Source: Monarcha castaneiventris obscurior (taxonomy: Eukaryota > Chordata > Aves > Passeriformes > Monarchidae). Taken from it: a stretch of 64,000 nucleotides of DNA. Positions within the stretch are counted from its first letter, which is position 1. Every line of letters starts with the position of its first letter. Of this stretch, positions 11,095-25,872 are shown in pieces. The translations under genes were made by a program, and so were the position numbers. Under the pieces are notes generated by a model. It did not search any database. It was given only the letters and a program-made list of their open reading frames with translations, and was not told where the DNA came from. The stretch spans positions 8,090,001 through 8,154,000 of the forward strand of contig JAMPIT010000890.1 of the NCBI GenBank assembly GCA_026261815.1, in the 5' to 3' direction.

Positions 11095-13695
11095 AAGGAG
11101 CAGTAGGAGTTTATGCTGTCAGCATAAATTAATTTAAGAAATAGTTGCTACACATGAAAACTCGAGGGGGAAAAGGAAATTTGCAAGATCATAGTATTGA
11201 CCTGCTGTGTTAAAAGAGGAAAGTAATCTGTTTTGTTTGGTCTCTTGATCTTTATCTGGATTCTGAGCCAGTATTACTTAGGAGTTAGATGGACATAAAT
11301 TCAAAGGAGATTAAATGAAGAGATAGATTTTTGTCAACTGGCTTTAACAATTCAGTAAACGAAGTTGCCTTAAAGAGTGCTTTACAGAAGACATTCATTT
11401 AGTTATAAAGGCACCAAGAACAGGAGCTCCTTTTAACTTGTCCTCAGGTAGTTGGAGACAGGCCAAAAGAAGGACTTAGCTTAGGAAGGTAGACTGATTC
11501 TCATCACGTGACTGAACATTTCTTAGTGGGATTTATAGTGGAAAAATTTCCATAGGTTATTGCATATGTTATTCACATTTTTGCATTGAACAAGAAGTGA
11601 GGTGAGCTGGGGGGAAAGCAGAGGAAGGAAAAAGGGAAGTGGATGATTCAAGTTTTCTCCAGATTCAATTAATCAATGATGAAAGTACCTGCCCACAAGC
11701 TGTAATTTAAACAGAGACTAGCAAAAATAACATGCTTGGCATTTTTAGATGCTCTGAGGAATGAAAGCTTTCCATGTGCAATATCCTTAAAACATTTTAA
11801 TTTCCTGGACATGTATGTCGTATTGAAATTTTCTTCTCTCAGCAGAGAGTGGCTGTTGGGTCTACAGAATACCTGCTTCATATCCCCTGGTAATTGTTTG
11901 GTTTACCCTTATGGTAGTGCTGTTCAAGTCGATCTGATTCATGCTTCTTTGATTTTTTTTTTTTTTTTTTAACACTTTGCTTTAACTTTAGGGGGGGCAA
12001 ATAATTAATTATAAAGTAAAACCATGTTTTATTTGTATACTATTTCACATACATTTATCTAACACGTCTAAGCCAAAAATCATGCTTGTAGTGCAGAAAT
12101 CAGGCCAATAGTAGCTGCTGCTGGAATCAGTATTTGAAGGAAATACCTGTGGTTTCTGTTCTGTAAATTACTTAAATGTTGGTAAAACTTCATTGACTTT
12201 AAGATATCAGATCCTGACTGAAGCCAACTAAGAGGTTGTTTTTCCATCAAAAATTTCAATTTTCTTATGGTCTGTGCTTCTGAGATAGGCAGGCAGATTA
12301 CCTTAGGGCCCGGACTCTGAAACATATTTCATAGAATTTCAAAGCTCTTGCACTTCATTCCAAGTTGGAATGAAACCAGATTTTCAAACATCTACATCCT
12401 CTGCAGAGTTATGTGACCTTTCTTTTCATTCTGCTTTTCTCCTGACTAGCTTTCAAATTCACTTCCAAGCCAAGCTCTTTACATTTCAGCCTGTTGTATT
12501 GCGGTCATGGGTCTTCCAGTATAGAAAGAACATCACTGTCTTTGCTGTGAAGGCATTTAAGTATCCTTATTGCTAGCTGCTAAGTTTGAACTGAAGGTAC
12601 TTTTTCATTGTACATTTAATCAATCTTCATTTGAATCTTGTTTAAAAAGTGGTTTCCAGCCTGCCATTACAGAGGATCCTAATTAGGCTTGCAACAGTGA
12701 ATCCAAGCAGACTGTCAAACCAGTGTTCAAAGAGAACACAGAAAGCTAAGTGGTGTCCTCAAGCTGGTTGACAGACTCATGCAGGCTGAAGTGCACATTG
12801 AACAAGGGAGGAGGCAGAGCAGGGTGAGAGAACTCATAATGTACTGCCACTTCCCCATCACAGCTGTCTGATCACACCTGAAGTGTGTGAAAAGACAAAC
12901 CCCCTCAGACTGTATTCCCTAGCTTTGCCATTGCTTATGTAGATGAAGATTTGAGGCAGACTTTGTATTTATTTTCAGAAAACAGTATTGAGAAAATATG
13001 AAATTAAGTGATTTCCTTTATTTTAAAATTAGAACTTGATCTAGTATTGCCACACCTGTTCGCTGTCCTGGTTATATCGAGAGGGCAAATCAGAGGCTTT
13101 ACAGTATATTATCTGTCAGTGCAGTGATTTTCCCTGAGGTATAACTGTTACTGTTTGCTTAAGGAATGTTTTGTTATGTTTGTACAATACTAAAAAGGTG
13201 CACATTCTCAAGGTTTTTGATACTTCTAATGTATGTAATAAAAAGTAGGGAACAGGGTTATGTCTCAAGGGCATAATGCATTCGCTTGGGATAAGAGGAA
13301 CAGAGGCCTAGAATTCCCCTGGGAGAAAGCACCAGAGCTGCTGTCAGTTCTGACAAATACTTTGTTTGGATTGTGAAATAAATTCGACAGGATTAAATTT
13401 GTTGAGTTGAAAAATACCAATATGTAGTGTAGAGTGAGAAATACAAATTTAGCCTGGTACAAATGTGCATCCCCTCACAGGAATTACAAATAATACTACT
13501 TGATGAGAAATGCTGCTTTTCTGATTGAGCTACTCTGATGCAGAAAGAATTGACAAAGTGGAAAGAGTCAATGAATACCAAGGAAAATAAATGATTGTTG
13601 AGGATCAAACAAAGTGAGAAGATTGAAAATAAATGTATTTCCAGAGTTTGCTTGCATTCAGAACACTTGATATAGTTTATACTTCAATACAATTC

Positions 13696-13773
13696 ATAGA
13701 GTTTCCACTTAAAAGCATTTTATTCTTTTGTGAGCAGACAAAAGAATAAAATGCTTTTAAGTGGAAACTCTAT
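13696..13773. repeat. Perfect long inverted repeat, 36-bp arms, 6-base loop
   Basis: Positions 13696-13731 (starting atagagtttccacttaaaag) are the exact reverse complement of 13738-13773 (ending cttttaagtggaaactctat), with loop gagcag at 13732-13737. The match stops sharply at both outer ends (c versus t flank), with no target-site duplication and no transposon termini. As single-stranded DNA or RNA it would form a 36-bp perfect stem. The absence of any mismatch implies a recent origin, active gene conversion, or an assembly or cloning fold-back. Confidence 0.97.
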
Positions 13774-14483
13774 TCTGTATGTATTTACCTCCTTTTTTTT
13801 TTAAAAGCTAAGTGTAGTATACTGATTTTTCCTTTTGCCACAATATTTTAAGAAATTCCTTTCATATTTAGCCTGGTAAACCTTCCATTAAGCAAGATTC
13901 TCGAGATGCCCTGCATATCAGTTGTTACTTAAAATTAGGTGTATCATTTCATCCTTCTTGCCTTTTTGACTTTGTAAGATTGCCATGAGAACATACATAT
14001 ATTATGGCTATGGTCTTGTTCCTTTTAAAGAAGTTTTTTGTTACCCTCATAGGACTACAGAGTTTGGAAAGTTCTAGGCAGTTTATTTGTCTTCATCTCT
14101 AACAGTGGCATCATTTGCAGACTCTCAGTCTTAAATGATTATTGCAGGATTCCCTGATGTTTTGGATAGATCCCTTTCTGCACATTGCTGCCTTCTCTCC
14201 CCATGTTGCTGGTGCTCATAAGGACCCCAGACAGCAGCTCGCTCTCCCTGTGGGGACCACCACACACTGTCAGAGGGAAAATCAGCATGCAATTCCCACT
14301 TATTTTGTATCTGACAAAAACATTTTTCATGAGGACGTTGTGGTTTTCATGGGGTGGCTGAGTCAGATTCTCATCACTTATATGATGGTCTGGTGGTGTT
14401 TACACAAAGTCCCATTTGTAGTATGGAGTTTTTTAAACCTTGTCAGGAGTTAATGCTTTGATGACTTAAGACGCCCTTCCTCC

Positions 14484-14502
14484 TTTAGTTTAGTTTAGTT
14501 TA
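14484..14502. repeat. (TTTAG)n microsatellite
   Basis: Nearly four perfect copies of a 5-base unit. Too short for any functional claim. Confidence 0.8.
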
Positions 14503-16549
14503 TCTTTTCTTTATTTTGTATCCAGTTCAGTCAATCTAACTGCAAGCTAAGTGCTCAGAATTTGAAGATGATGAGCTCTTTGCCTTCTGTGCACATTTCT
14601 TGCTTGCTGGAGGCAGTCACACCTACTGCACTCAGTAATACCAAACTGGAACTTCTGGCTTCTGGTTGCTTGAAAATTTTTGGTTTTCTTTCTTTGTTCT
14701 ACTTCTAAAATTTGATGTTTGTTTTCACATTCCCAAAGTCAAGACACAGGAACCCATAACCTCCTCACAGCTCACAGTTGTATTTCCACGGCAGTCTGCT
14801 TCTCCTTTCCCATACTGGCATGAGCTCATCTGGGGTTTGCTTAGTCCTGCACGTCTTCTTGCTCAAGGGTTTCACTTCTTGTCCTGATGGGTTTTGCAGT
14901 TTTGATTTTACATTATGTGATATACAGAAAAAACAGATTTTCAGGAAATGCAGCATTTAGCGGTGGTAGTTTACTCTGATACAGAAGACATGTGATGAAT
15001 TTAAGACTAATAGAGCATTAGATGTTTTTCACAAGAGCATTTTTCACACCAAAGAATATTTGTGCAAATCAACAGCATTTTTCTACTTTTACCCAGTTAG
15101 TGGGGTTTTTTTCTGCAAAACCGCATCACTGTTTCTTTTTGTATGACTTTTAACTGATTCTTCTAGTGGTGTTTATTTTTTCAAGGAGCTTTTATCCATG
15201 ATAGCTGTAGGGTGGATTTGTTTGACACAACCCATTGCTGTTCACATCTTTTGTTGTGTGTAGCATTTGATTCTTCTGTCACATTTGTGCACATTCTGCA
15301 CAAAGATGTTTCATCTTCTCTGTATTGGAGATATGTATCATGTTTTTCCATGCTGGCAATTCCCTATGGGTTGAAATTCTCTGTTTATTAATGATGGCAA
15401 AGGTATAAATATATATTCACATCCTCTCTTCACTAAAGGATAATTTAGGATGGAAAAGGAAATTTTTTTCTTATTAAGATTTTGAAGGCAATATTTACCA
15501 GTCAGCAAAATTTATCAACATCAGTAAATTCTTGTCTCTGAGAGGTTGCTACGGTGAGTTTATCAATTGAATAGCTCTTACCCAAGCTTTCATCCTATGG
15601 ATGGCTCTCACAGTAGGGATGCTGGTGATTTGCAGTTGGGCATAATTATTTCCTGCTGTCTTCTCTAAGTCTGTAATGTCTGGAAAATTATGTTTGGGAA
15701 CATAAATTCAGATTCTGCTCTGTACTAATGACTGCTGATTGTTCTTTCTGGATTTTCATGCAACTTAACATTGTTCCCTGTCTTTCAGACATCTGTTCAA
15801 TGTCTAATCATCTAAACTTAAGCAAGTTTTACCCTTTGTTTGTTTAATTACTCTGGACAAGCTGCTATATTCTCATCCATCCCTTATTGTTCAATTTTTC
15901 CTTTTCTCAGGATCTTCACATCTGCTCAGTGTTTCAATATAGCTGATTCTTTTTAGGAAGTAACTTTCAGGTGCAGACTTTCTAAATAAAAGGTGCACAG
16001 CTACAATGTGTTGCAATTGCAAAATCTCTTTCTCTGCTCTTGATAAATACAATCTCACTTGGCTTGAAGCTATTCAAAATACTGATGAAATGTTTCCTAG
16101 CTTGTTGCTCTCCCTGCTCTTGAGTCTGCCTTCTTAGTGGCGTAGAACACAAAGCTTTTGCTTTTTCCCAGAGCCTTTTTTGAATTATTGAATGTTGCTT
16201 TTTTTGAATTTTAAATGGTGTTCAGATGTCAGCTCTTGTTTGCTTTGCCCATCTATTATTGTTCATTGCTTTCTTCTGAGTGATCTTGCTTCTTCCATTA
16301 TTTTCTCTTGCACATTGAAAGAACACATTACTAAGTTGCACTAAACCAATTCATTATCCTGCTTCTGACCTTTCCTCCAAACTCTTTTGTCACCTCTCCT
16401 ATGATTAACTTGACAATGTTATGCTGAGACAATTGCCTTTTGTGATGACTAATATTCCCTTTCATCTTTGTTCCTCTTTCACTTGTCTACCTATCACTCT
16501 GTCTACTTACTTTAATGATCTGTCTTGTTTTTACACTTCAGATATCAAC

Positions 16550-16625
16550 TTTCAGAAGGCAGGATCTCTCTCATCTTTATGCATGTGCCTGTCCAGTGGG
16601 TTTTGACCTAGAGGACTTCCTTGGG
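16550..16625. repeat. Possible relic of an ancient interspersed repeat
   Basis: The segment cagaaggcaggatctctctc followed by cctgtccagtgggttttgacc has the flavour of the tail of an old amniote repeat that reads 'aaggcagggactctgtctc ... cagtgc...caatggggttttgacc'. The resemblance is from memory and weak; I cannot name the family. It may be chance in a pyrimidine-rich region. Confidence 0.25.
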
Positions 16626-19600
16626 GCATGTGCAATTCTGTTAAGGATTTATTTGTGCTGAGGTCCCATACCCTCATAATTTCCTGCCTGCTGTGGTTTC
16701 CCCCTTCCTCTGTGTTCCTACTTGCATGTTGCTGCACCTCTATGCCTACTCTTTCACTTGTTCAACTGTTTGCTTAGTTGTGAAATGTTTGCTTTAATGA
16801 TATGAGTCTATGAATCTAACCACACTTTTCATGCAAGATAGCTACAATATTTCTTTCCATTAACAGTCTTTCAATAAATGAAATGCCTTTTTTACTGCAT
16901 CTCTGTGGCCAATTAAAACTTGAAATATGAAGTGTGTTTCTTGAGGTCAAAAAGCCATGAAGTAATATTTAATGTAGCTTTATTATTAATTGGTCAGTAC
17001 AACAAGTTGTTAAAATGGGTGTAGAAGTCACAAACTAAATTATTACTGAAACTCTTACACATAAACTAGATAATCAAGACTTATCAGATGACACAAAATA
17101 TAACAAATAGCATTGCAGTTAAAAGTGCAAGGGAATGCCAGTGAAACTAGCAGATGAAAATATTTTCCCATTGTGAAGGAAGAATGAGATTTCAGTTCCC
17201 ACAGTTAATTCAGTCAGAGATTGTGTAACATAAAGTATGATGTGTAAAGGAGCTGAGCAGCTCTGAATGCCTAAGTGCAGTTGTACTGACTGCATCTGCA
17301 ACTTACATGTTTTGTCGTGTACTAAGGTTTTATTTCATTGACTCTTATTTCACTGGTACCTGCCCTGCTCATATCTTCATGTCTTCCAAGAGCATACTTG
17401 GTCAACTTTGTTTCCTCTGGAATTTCAAATGCAGTGTTTGTGGACTAGTCCTCCTGAGTGCCCACTTGTATTAGGTACTCTAAAAGGGTAGGAGGGATAA
17501 AACACCTTTTCTCTAAGACATAGTGCAATATTCAGTCTGAATCAGGGTTTGCCTTATTTGTACATATCAGAACATCATATCTGGGTTTAAACTGTTATTC
17601 AGTGTGCATATCCTAATTTAATTTCTTGCGCTGTTTTACAGCCATAATCACTCAGGTGAAAAATTATTGTCTAGATCTTCTTTCTATACATTGTGATTAC
17701 TGAAATGAAAGGAAAAAAAATCCCTAAACACTTGTTGGGATTAAATCCTACACGTTCTTCATAAACACAGCTATCATAGAGAGTTTCTTAAGTCATTGGT
17801 AAAAGTAACAATATTCAATTTTCTGCAGTTTGAGCACATTGGCTTTTTCCTATTGTTAGTCTCCTGTAGATAGTTGCATGCATTTTGATTTATCTAGTGC
17901 AGCATTACCTCCACAGTTGGCCTTCAGTGTAATACATTCTCTGAAAAGAGAAATTAGCCTTTTGTGCTCTCCCTTTTAACATTCTCCAAAAAACAAGCGT
18001 GTTCTTCAACATTTGTATATTCCTCTAAAGAAACAACAGTGTGTCTCTGGCTTTAAGGTTGCAATTTCTTTCCTCTTTCATCCCAGAGGAATTATATTTG
18101 ACATTTCCAGTTTTGGTAATGATGGAACCACAAATCTTTCATTTTTAAATATCAAATTATCCATAGCAATTAGTTCCTCATAGAATGTCAGGAACACTGT
18201 TTTGTGTGACAGATGGATAAATATTTTCCCTTGGTTAACCAAGAACAAATATTTCTTGTAGTGTGGAATGCTAGGGTGTGATTTAATTACAGTCTTTAAA
18301 TCAAACACTTCTGAGACATATATTTATTTCATCTTTGTTAATCCTGTTATACTGTTTCCATTTAATGAACAGGGTGGAACTGCCATAGCAAGACTGTAGG
18401 AAAAAATTTCAGAAGTAGTAAGATGTTAAAGGACCCAAAGTGTCACTTGAAATGTGACAGGCAGTAGACTGACTATCTCAAGTAAGAAAGTCACTGGTAG
18501 GGAGATCAGAGTCAGTATCACAAACCACTGGGCATGGCATGCCAAAGCAGAGGACCATTTTCTCTCACACTGCAGTGGAATATTTTCCATTTTCATGAAC
18601 AAATTATTTTCTAATAGGCATACATAATCCCCAAACAGTTTAACAGTAATTATGAAATTATTTTCAAGGAATGTGCCTTTGTTTTCAGTAACAATTAAGT
18701 GTTTTAAAGTTATATCAGTCTTAATAATGTTGAAGCAGTTTCTTTTTTTAAGTCATTCTGAAATTAACATATCAATTAAAAACATTAGTGATGCCTAGTC
18801 ATACATAAAAAAAAAAAGTGGGAACAATGTAAGCGTGTGAAGTTCAGGTACCATGTGAGGCTTCAAAATAGGCTGGCTCTTTACCAAAACAATATTTCTC
18901 TCAAGGACATGGCAGTGAACTGACTTTGCTAAAGGTGCTCCCACACTGTTCAGTGACAAGAGATCACACAGTTCTTTTGCTGCTGCAAACTTGAAGCTGT
19001 GTTAACATATGCCCATTCACACTGAAGAGGTGACTGCTGTTTCTGGCACTGATGTGTGCCAGTTCGTGTCTGACACAGGGAGCCCTTAAGCTGAGGAGGT
19101 TATTCAGACAGTGGCTGTCTCCTGGAGAGAGTTTGGGTTATTGTGTCCTGTGACACTTGAACTGTTTTTGTTACCCGTGCAGGTCTAAGCACAAGCTTGA
19201 CAAAGGTTTTCATTTTACATAGGGATTTCACAATGTCCGTCTCTTTTAAAACAACTGGATGTACAATAAGAAAATATTTTTTTTACCTAGTGGCAATATT
19301 CCTTGCCCTTTCATTATTTTTAGTAAAATTACTTTCTGTATTCATGGTTTTTCACATTTTCAAAGCAGTTCACAAGCATTGGTATTTTAACTGAGAGATA
19401 CAGTGTTTTGAATTGCTGCTGTAGCAGCTTTCTTGCTGCATGATGGAAACTGATTTTGGAGGTGATGGGGAGAAGCCAGTAAAAAGAGAGCAAGAACAAG
19501 TGACACAGCTACTTAGAAACTTAGAAGTTCATTTTAAAAGCAGCAAACATGCCATTCCCATTGTTTCAAATATGTTAGCTCAGAATTGTATCAAATTACC

Positions 19601-21624
19601 TTGTCTTGCTAATTGAACCAGTAAAAAAGACCCCACGATTACGGCACTAAATTGTGCCCATTATCTTGTATTAGACACATATAATCTCTAGGCTGGAGCT
19701 GAGACTTTCAGATTTTGTTTTTTAGCTGCCGCAGAGTGGATTTGGGGAACAATTAAATGAAAATGTCTTTTCAATTTTTCAGAAGCTTTTTTTTTTTTTT
19801 TTTCCTAAATGAGTCTGGCATAATATCAAAGAGAGCTTTGTACATAACTCTGTTTGAAATACTTATGGATGTGGTTAGTCTGGCAGGTTTCAGGTTGTAT
19901 GTGATATTTCATATATACATTCCTGCAGTTTTCTTTGCTGAAGCACATTGCTTGTCACTAAGTTCCTGCAGCTTATTGTTTCTTTTTTATGCTTAGATAT
20001 CACATACAAACATATACAATCTAAATAGTGAGCAAATGTAAAATGGTGTCTGTTTTGATTAATATAGATTAGTACTAGTTTGTGCCTGAGTTTATTGGCA
20101 TTTTAATAATTCTACTTTGCCCTTCATGTAACTGTGCTGCAACATAATTAAAATTTGCTAATTGTCAGACATGACACTTTAAGAAGTACTGAAGTGTGTG
20201 TCCCTGATATCAGGTCTACTGCTCTGAGTAGTGTCTTGTGGGAGAAATTCAGAAATATTATGATTGGTTCAAGCTGTACAGGAAAAGTATAGAGACTCAA
20301 ACTGAAATTTGACATCAAAGTTTACAAACCTATGAGAATGAGGCATCAAATTACCACTGAAATTGGGAATTTACCAGTAAGTGCTTGGGGTTCTTAGAAG
20401 AATCTGTTCTTCACAGTTGGAAATTATGAAGACCTCTGTCACACGTCTCATTCATATTATTTTATGCATATTATTTGTAATTAGTTTAGAAAAGATTTAG
20501 AGCTGTAAGAAAAGACTCATTAGGAAATGTCAGACACAATTAATTCAACAAGCTTTTACATGGCAATAGGAAAATCAAGACAGGTCATGCTATTAATTTC
20601 AGAACCAAAAAAAGGACAAGTTATATTCCTGCTCAGAGGAATACTACTATATTTGACACAGAGAGCAATGGATTTTCCAGTATCAGTGTTATCAGCCCTT
20701 AAGGTAACTGCTACTCTACAATGCAGACAAGGAATTAAGCTTTGAATCTAATCAGGTTAGATCAGGTTGGCTCCTGACATTATAAAATGGAAATACTCCA
20801 TTAAGCTATTCATACAGATTGGACTAAATCATATAGTTTCAGAATCTGAAAGCAAAATGACTTGAGATGCATGCCAACATTCAGTTTTAATTCTTAAGCA
20901 TACTGAACATTAAAACTGTTATTAAATCTATACTGGTGCCTGAAAATCTATCACTGACATGTAGGGAGGTTAAACATATAAAATTCCCTTTAATCCACAT
21001 TTTTTCCTCAGGAGAAATTTATATGATGTAGACCTTTTGGAATCCCAGCAGGTGTGTTAGTGTTCAAGTGTGTGCTTAAGCATTGCTGTAACTACACCCT
21101 TTAAAAAATGTTAGCTTTATGGTACAATATTCTGATGCCCATAAAATATCCTTAGTTATCCCTTAAACATATTCATGTTTTATTTGGTGTCTCTAATTCT
21201 TTTAAATATATTATACGTGTATGTTGTATTAATGACACAATCATGTATTGTAGATATGAAATACCAGGGTTAACAGCTCTCAAGTCAGAAGCACAGATGT
21301 TCAAACTTCGACTGTTTGAACAGTAGAAGAGATGGCAGAGATTGGAGAGACCTCAAGATGGTCCTCAAATAATATTAGGCCAGTTCAGCTATCTGCATTA
21401 TAAATTACTCAGAATATCTGAGAGTTCCATTTCATGTTTAACTGTATATAAAGAAGCCAAAATTTTCAACTTAGAGATAAATCTTGAGACCTCTGAATTT
21501 TAATGAGCTGCAATGAAAAGCCAGTATTTGAAAGTTTCTTTCAAACACATTACACTTTTGGAATTTAAAGTGCAGAAAAAAAACATTTTCGTCTCATGAT
21601 GCTAAAATATAACTATAAATGCAG

Positions 21625-21668
21625 TATAATAATAACAATAACAATGAGAATAATAACAATAATAATAT
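21625..21668. repeat. Interrupted (AAT)n/(AAC)n microsatellite
   Basis: Mixed aat and aac triplets interrupted by gag. The impurity suggests an old, stable tract. Confidence 0.8.
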
Positions 21669-24600
21669 ACAGGCATAAAATCATAAATCCATAACAATAG
21701 CAATATCAAGATGCTAGGATGTGGCTGAAATGAGAAAGTAAAATTCGATTGTCCTGGTATTTCACTAGAGAGAACATATCACAACTAGCACATTCTCATA
21801 AACCTGTGAGTTCCCACAGACCAATTTTTGCAGTGCAGGAAAAAGGTTTGCTTTTGTCTTTGGGGTGGGAAGTTGGTAACAGATGAATTTCCAATGGGTT
21901 TTGCCTATGGAATACATTCTAGGCAGACATGAGCTTTCTTTGTCCACAGTTGGAGTGGGGTAGGAAACTAGCCAAGTTCAGGTGTTACAATGCTGAACAT
22001 CACTTAATTATCTCTGCTGACAGGATGCTTCATATTAAAATGGAGTTGTACTTCTCCTGACTTTCATTCAGGTCCGTGCATGGGTGCAGCCAGCTCATAT
22101 CTGTTCATAATATATTGTGCACATGCAAAACCTGAAATGAATGAAAGTAGCATTTGGAAATACTGCTAGAGTGCATGTGGCTTTGCACTGCATAACTGGT
22201 GTTATGATCAGATTAAATGGATTGGTGAGTAGTTATTTTATTTTTTGAGGGGTAAAATTTGATCACAATTCCTCCATGGTTTTAAATCTCTCTTCTGGGT
22301 ACAAGAAGTGTATTTATAATGGGAATTTCAGGGGCATTTTTCAGGAGTAGAATATTTTATAATTCTTGATTTTGGTAATACGTGTTCATCCATATTTACA
22401 GAAAGGATTATAGTCTTGGGAGGTAATTTGTTAAAAGAGAAAGTACATTTCCTCATTTGGTTCCTTTTCTTTATTATTTTTGATTATGTTCCAAAGCTGT
22501 TCCCAGGATAATCTTTTTTCTTATCTTAAGAGCCATGATCTACTGTCCTCATCTCTTTGTTAGACATACATGCTTTTCCTTTTTTTTTCTTGACTTCTAA
22601 GTATTAATATTTTAAAGAGAGACATTTGGAGGAGAGGAGGAAGGTCACAAACTATTCAACAAAGCTTAGGAAAACACCAAATCAGTTTCAAGGCTACAGA
22701 GAACACAAACCATGCACTATAGTTAAAGCCTTTAAAATTATAAAGTAGGTAAATTGGATTTTCATGGAAATTTCACAGAAAGGCTCATATTTCCAAACAC
22801 CAATATAATGTCTGAATTGAGGTGAAATACACATGAGATTTCCGAACTTTAAAATTTTAGCACTTTCATTTTATGCCATTGAGCAAAAAACTCTTTTTTT
22901 AATTCATATTTCATAAATAGCAGAATGAAATTTTACCCTCTGTTGACTGGCAATACCTTGCTTTAGCGAAGATGAAGTCATTAGAAATACATTATAGCTT
23001 TGCTGCATTTCAGGGTCTGCTGATGTTTCCATTTACAAGACCTGTCTTTCAGACTTACATAAAACCAGAAGTTAAAATTTATTTTCAAAGAAAATTGAAA
23101 ACTTCTGTTAGCGTGAAAACAGGGGGGTTTAATAGTAAAATAGAGAAAAGAGACCTTGAAGGTATTTGATGACCTCTTGCATTTATTGTAGGGCTCAGTA
23201 ATCTAAACTCCTATGCCTGCTAATTACTTGATCTCTAAAGGTGGCCAAGTCTCTTCACTCCTTGGTGGCTGCCACAGCTTCACCTCTTTGCAATTCAAAT
23301 ATTTGGGAAAGGATCCTTTTGCTATAGATTTTAGCCACTTAGCTTAGTTCAGCGCAGTAAAATGATCTAATGTCAAAGCTGTTAAGTGTTGTGAAATGCA
23401 GGAGCAGGCTTCTGTTTTCAAGGGTAATTGAAGGTGTGGAAGGTAGGTTGTTCTTAAATGACATTTGCTTGAGTCATTTCAAATTGGACTGTATCCAAAC
23501 CTATCAAAGACAAGCCCCTCAGCTGCCTCTCCCACTGATTAAGCTGTGTTGACAGGGGTGCCTTACTGATCTGGGTCACAATTTTTTGTCATGCAGGAGG
23601 AACTAGACCAAGATTAATGCCAAAACTGTGTTACATTCTAGCAAAGTGTCCTTGTCTTACATTTCACTTTCAGGTGTTTGAATAATACAAACAGGAAATA
23701 TAATTGCTCTCATGATAACTTATTTGACACCTTTTTCTCATGCAGTTTTGAAGATTTGTGCTTCAAATGAGGCAATTTGCTGATACACAGCCTTTATTAC
23801 TTCAGATACCTAAACAGTATTTGGAACAGTCAGGAAAAAAAACTATTTGAACCCTATAGACAGAACTTTGTAGGTAGTCCAAATGCACCAATAATTGTTT
23901 CTGCACTGTCTTCTGGTTAGAAATCATTTGTTGTTTTGAAAGTTACTGAATAGCTGCTTTAGTGAGTTTAAGTCAATGCTGAAATTTAGGAGCTTTTCTA
24001 GCATCTTAACAATCTCCCAGAGGAATGTCTCATTAGCCTAGTGTCTGAAATTGATTTTCTAAAGTGTAAAGAGCATTTGAAATATTTACTTGGTGATTCA
24101 GGCTGGAATGCTTCAGAAATGAAGGTGTTTTGCTCAGTCTCTAGTATGTTTCTAATGGCTACAGAGTGAGGGATGAAGTCCAGCACTTCCGTGGAAAGGC
24201 CCCTTTCAGTTCTTCCTCTTCCTTTCCTCTTGAGTAGCATGGCAAGAGCTTGCTATAAAGCAAGTAGAAAATTGGGAGAAACTGGTCCTTTAGCTCTGTT
24301 CTGGCAATTCTGTTGTGTTTCTTTTTCTGGTTTTCTACAGGAAGAACACAGGGCTCATGCTCCTGTAAGCAACTGAAAGATCCTCTCATAAACATTAGTC
24401 AGTAGAAAACTGAGAGCTGCCTTTTTGGTGGAGGCTTAGTGTTTTAGGAGAAATGCAGGAGTCCAAACCTGAGTGCCTGGTAGTGACAGGGCCAGCAGCC
24501 CTGTTTTTCTATATAATGGTCTTTCCATCTCAAGAAAATGCTGATCTGCAGTAATGGAAAGTCCAGGTGAAGAAAAGCCCTGCTGTGCCTTTATCTGAGA

Positions 24601-25814
24601 GGTGGCTACAGTGAAGAGCTAAGCAAGGAGGGGAAGTTCTTCTGGGTCTCCCCTCTCTTTTATCTGATTGGAGCGAGCACAGTTGGCTATGAGAAATGGT
24701 CATGACATGCTCAGATACTGGGGATGAGACACGATGAGCCTGGGATGGGTAGAGGAGTCCCTGCTGTCCTTGCCTAAACAATAGGGGAAGACACTCCCAG
24801 TAAGTTATAATCACTTTTGAAGGGTTTTCTTTTTTGTTTGTTTTGTTGTGTGTTGTTTTGGGATGGGGGATAAGTTGGTTTGGAAATTAACACAGTCCTT
24901 GTTTCTTACTGATATCAAGTACTGTGGGTAAGCTCTTAGAATTTCCTCCTGTTTTTTATACTATCAAAGGAAAGGTCATGTTATTGCCACAGTGCACATT
25001 AAAGGGAGAGAAGAAAGAAGTGCAGAGGTCCTTCTTTCTCCTTTTATCTAGGCTGTGTTCAAGGAACAGAGGTCTCTGGGCTGAAACAGTCCCTTTAGGA
25101 TGAGTCCTACGCTCATCTTCTTTCTTCTGTATGTCTTCCGTTTTCCATTCTCTGCATTAGTGGATTGTCTAATCTGGCTGTTCATGGTGGGTAATGTCAT
25201 TAACTATTGTTTTTCTGCTGCTTCTAGCAAGTGTAGTTAAGCAAAAGGAAAAAGCTGAGTAGTTATGCACTTTATTTCTGAGTATAATCAAAATTTCTAC
25301 CATTAATGTTATTATTTGCATACTAAATACCCTGAACAAATTCTGTAAACCAGCAATGACTCTCACACTAAGAGGTTTTCATTAACAGCACCTTGGAAAA
25401 AACAGAACAGAAATCCAGGGCAAGAAATTAATCCCCTTGTCAATAGTCACATAAGAAACTTTTGCAAGCTGAAAGCTGCTAAGATACTATCATTGATACA
25501 TGTTTTAAAAAGTAAGATTCCTATATTCTTATAGTACACATTATATTTTATATCTGAAATCATCCTATAATAAGTATTCAAAAGAAAGATATTAGACTAT
25601 ATAGAATCTATGCTATTGAGATGTCAATTTTCTGCCAGCTAAAGCAATAGCTTTGCATGGAGCATTGATGTATATATTGCTATTTTTTCTCATAAACACA
25701 GCAGGTGGATTTAGAAGAAGTCAGACATACAATTCCTTCCCTCTCTGAAGAATACAAGTCAACCATATATTGCAGTTACAGAAAACAATGTATTTATCCT
25801 GAAAAAAATTTCTA

Positions 25815-25872
25815 CAACAAAAACAAAACAAACAGAAAAAATAAAACACACAAACAAGCAAAACAAAACCTA
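25815..25872. repeat. A/C-rich low-complexity tract
   Basis: Almost only A and C on the plus strand (runs of aaaac, acaaa). No periodicity strict enough to call a microsatellite, and no associated element boundary. Confidence 0.75.

Larger units (their letters stand above)
11095..16540 (+). other. Presumptive GRID2 intron, no gene seen
   Basis: Non-coding AT-rich sequence. It contains a T18 tract at 11953-11970, the perfect long palindrome at 13696-13773 and four units of tttag at 14484-14502. From about 15800 the plus strand becomes noticeably pyrimidine-rich. No coding exon with flanking splice signals was recognised. Confidence 0.6.
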
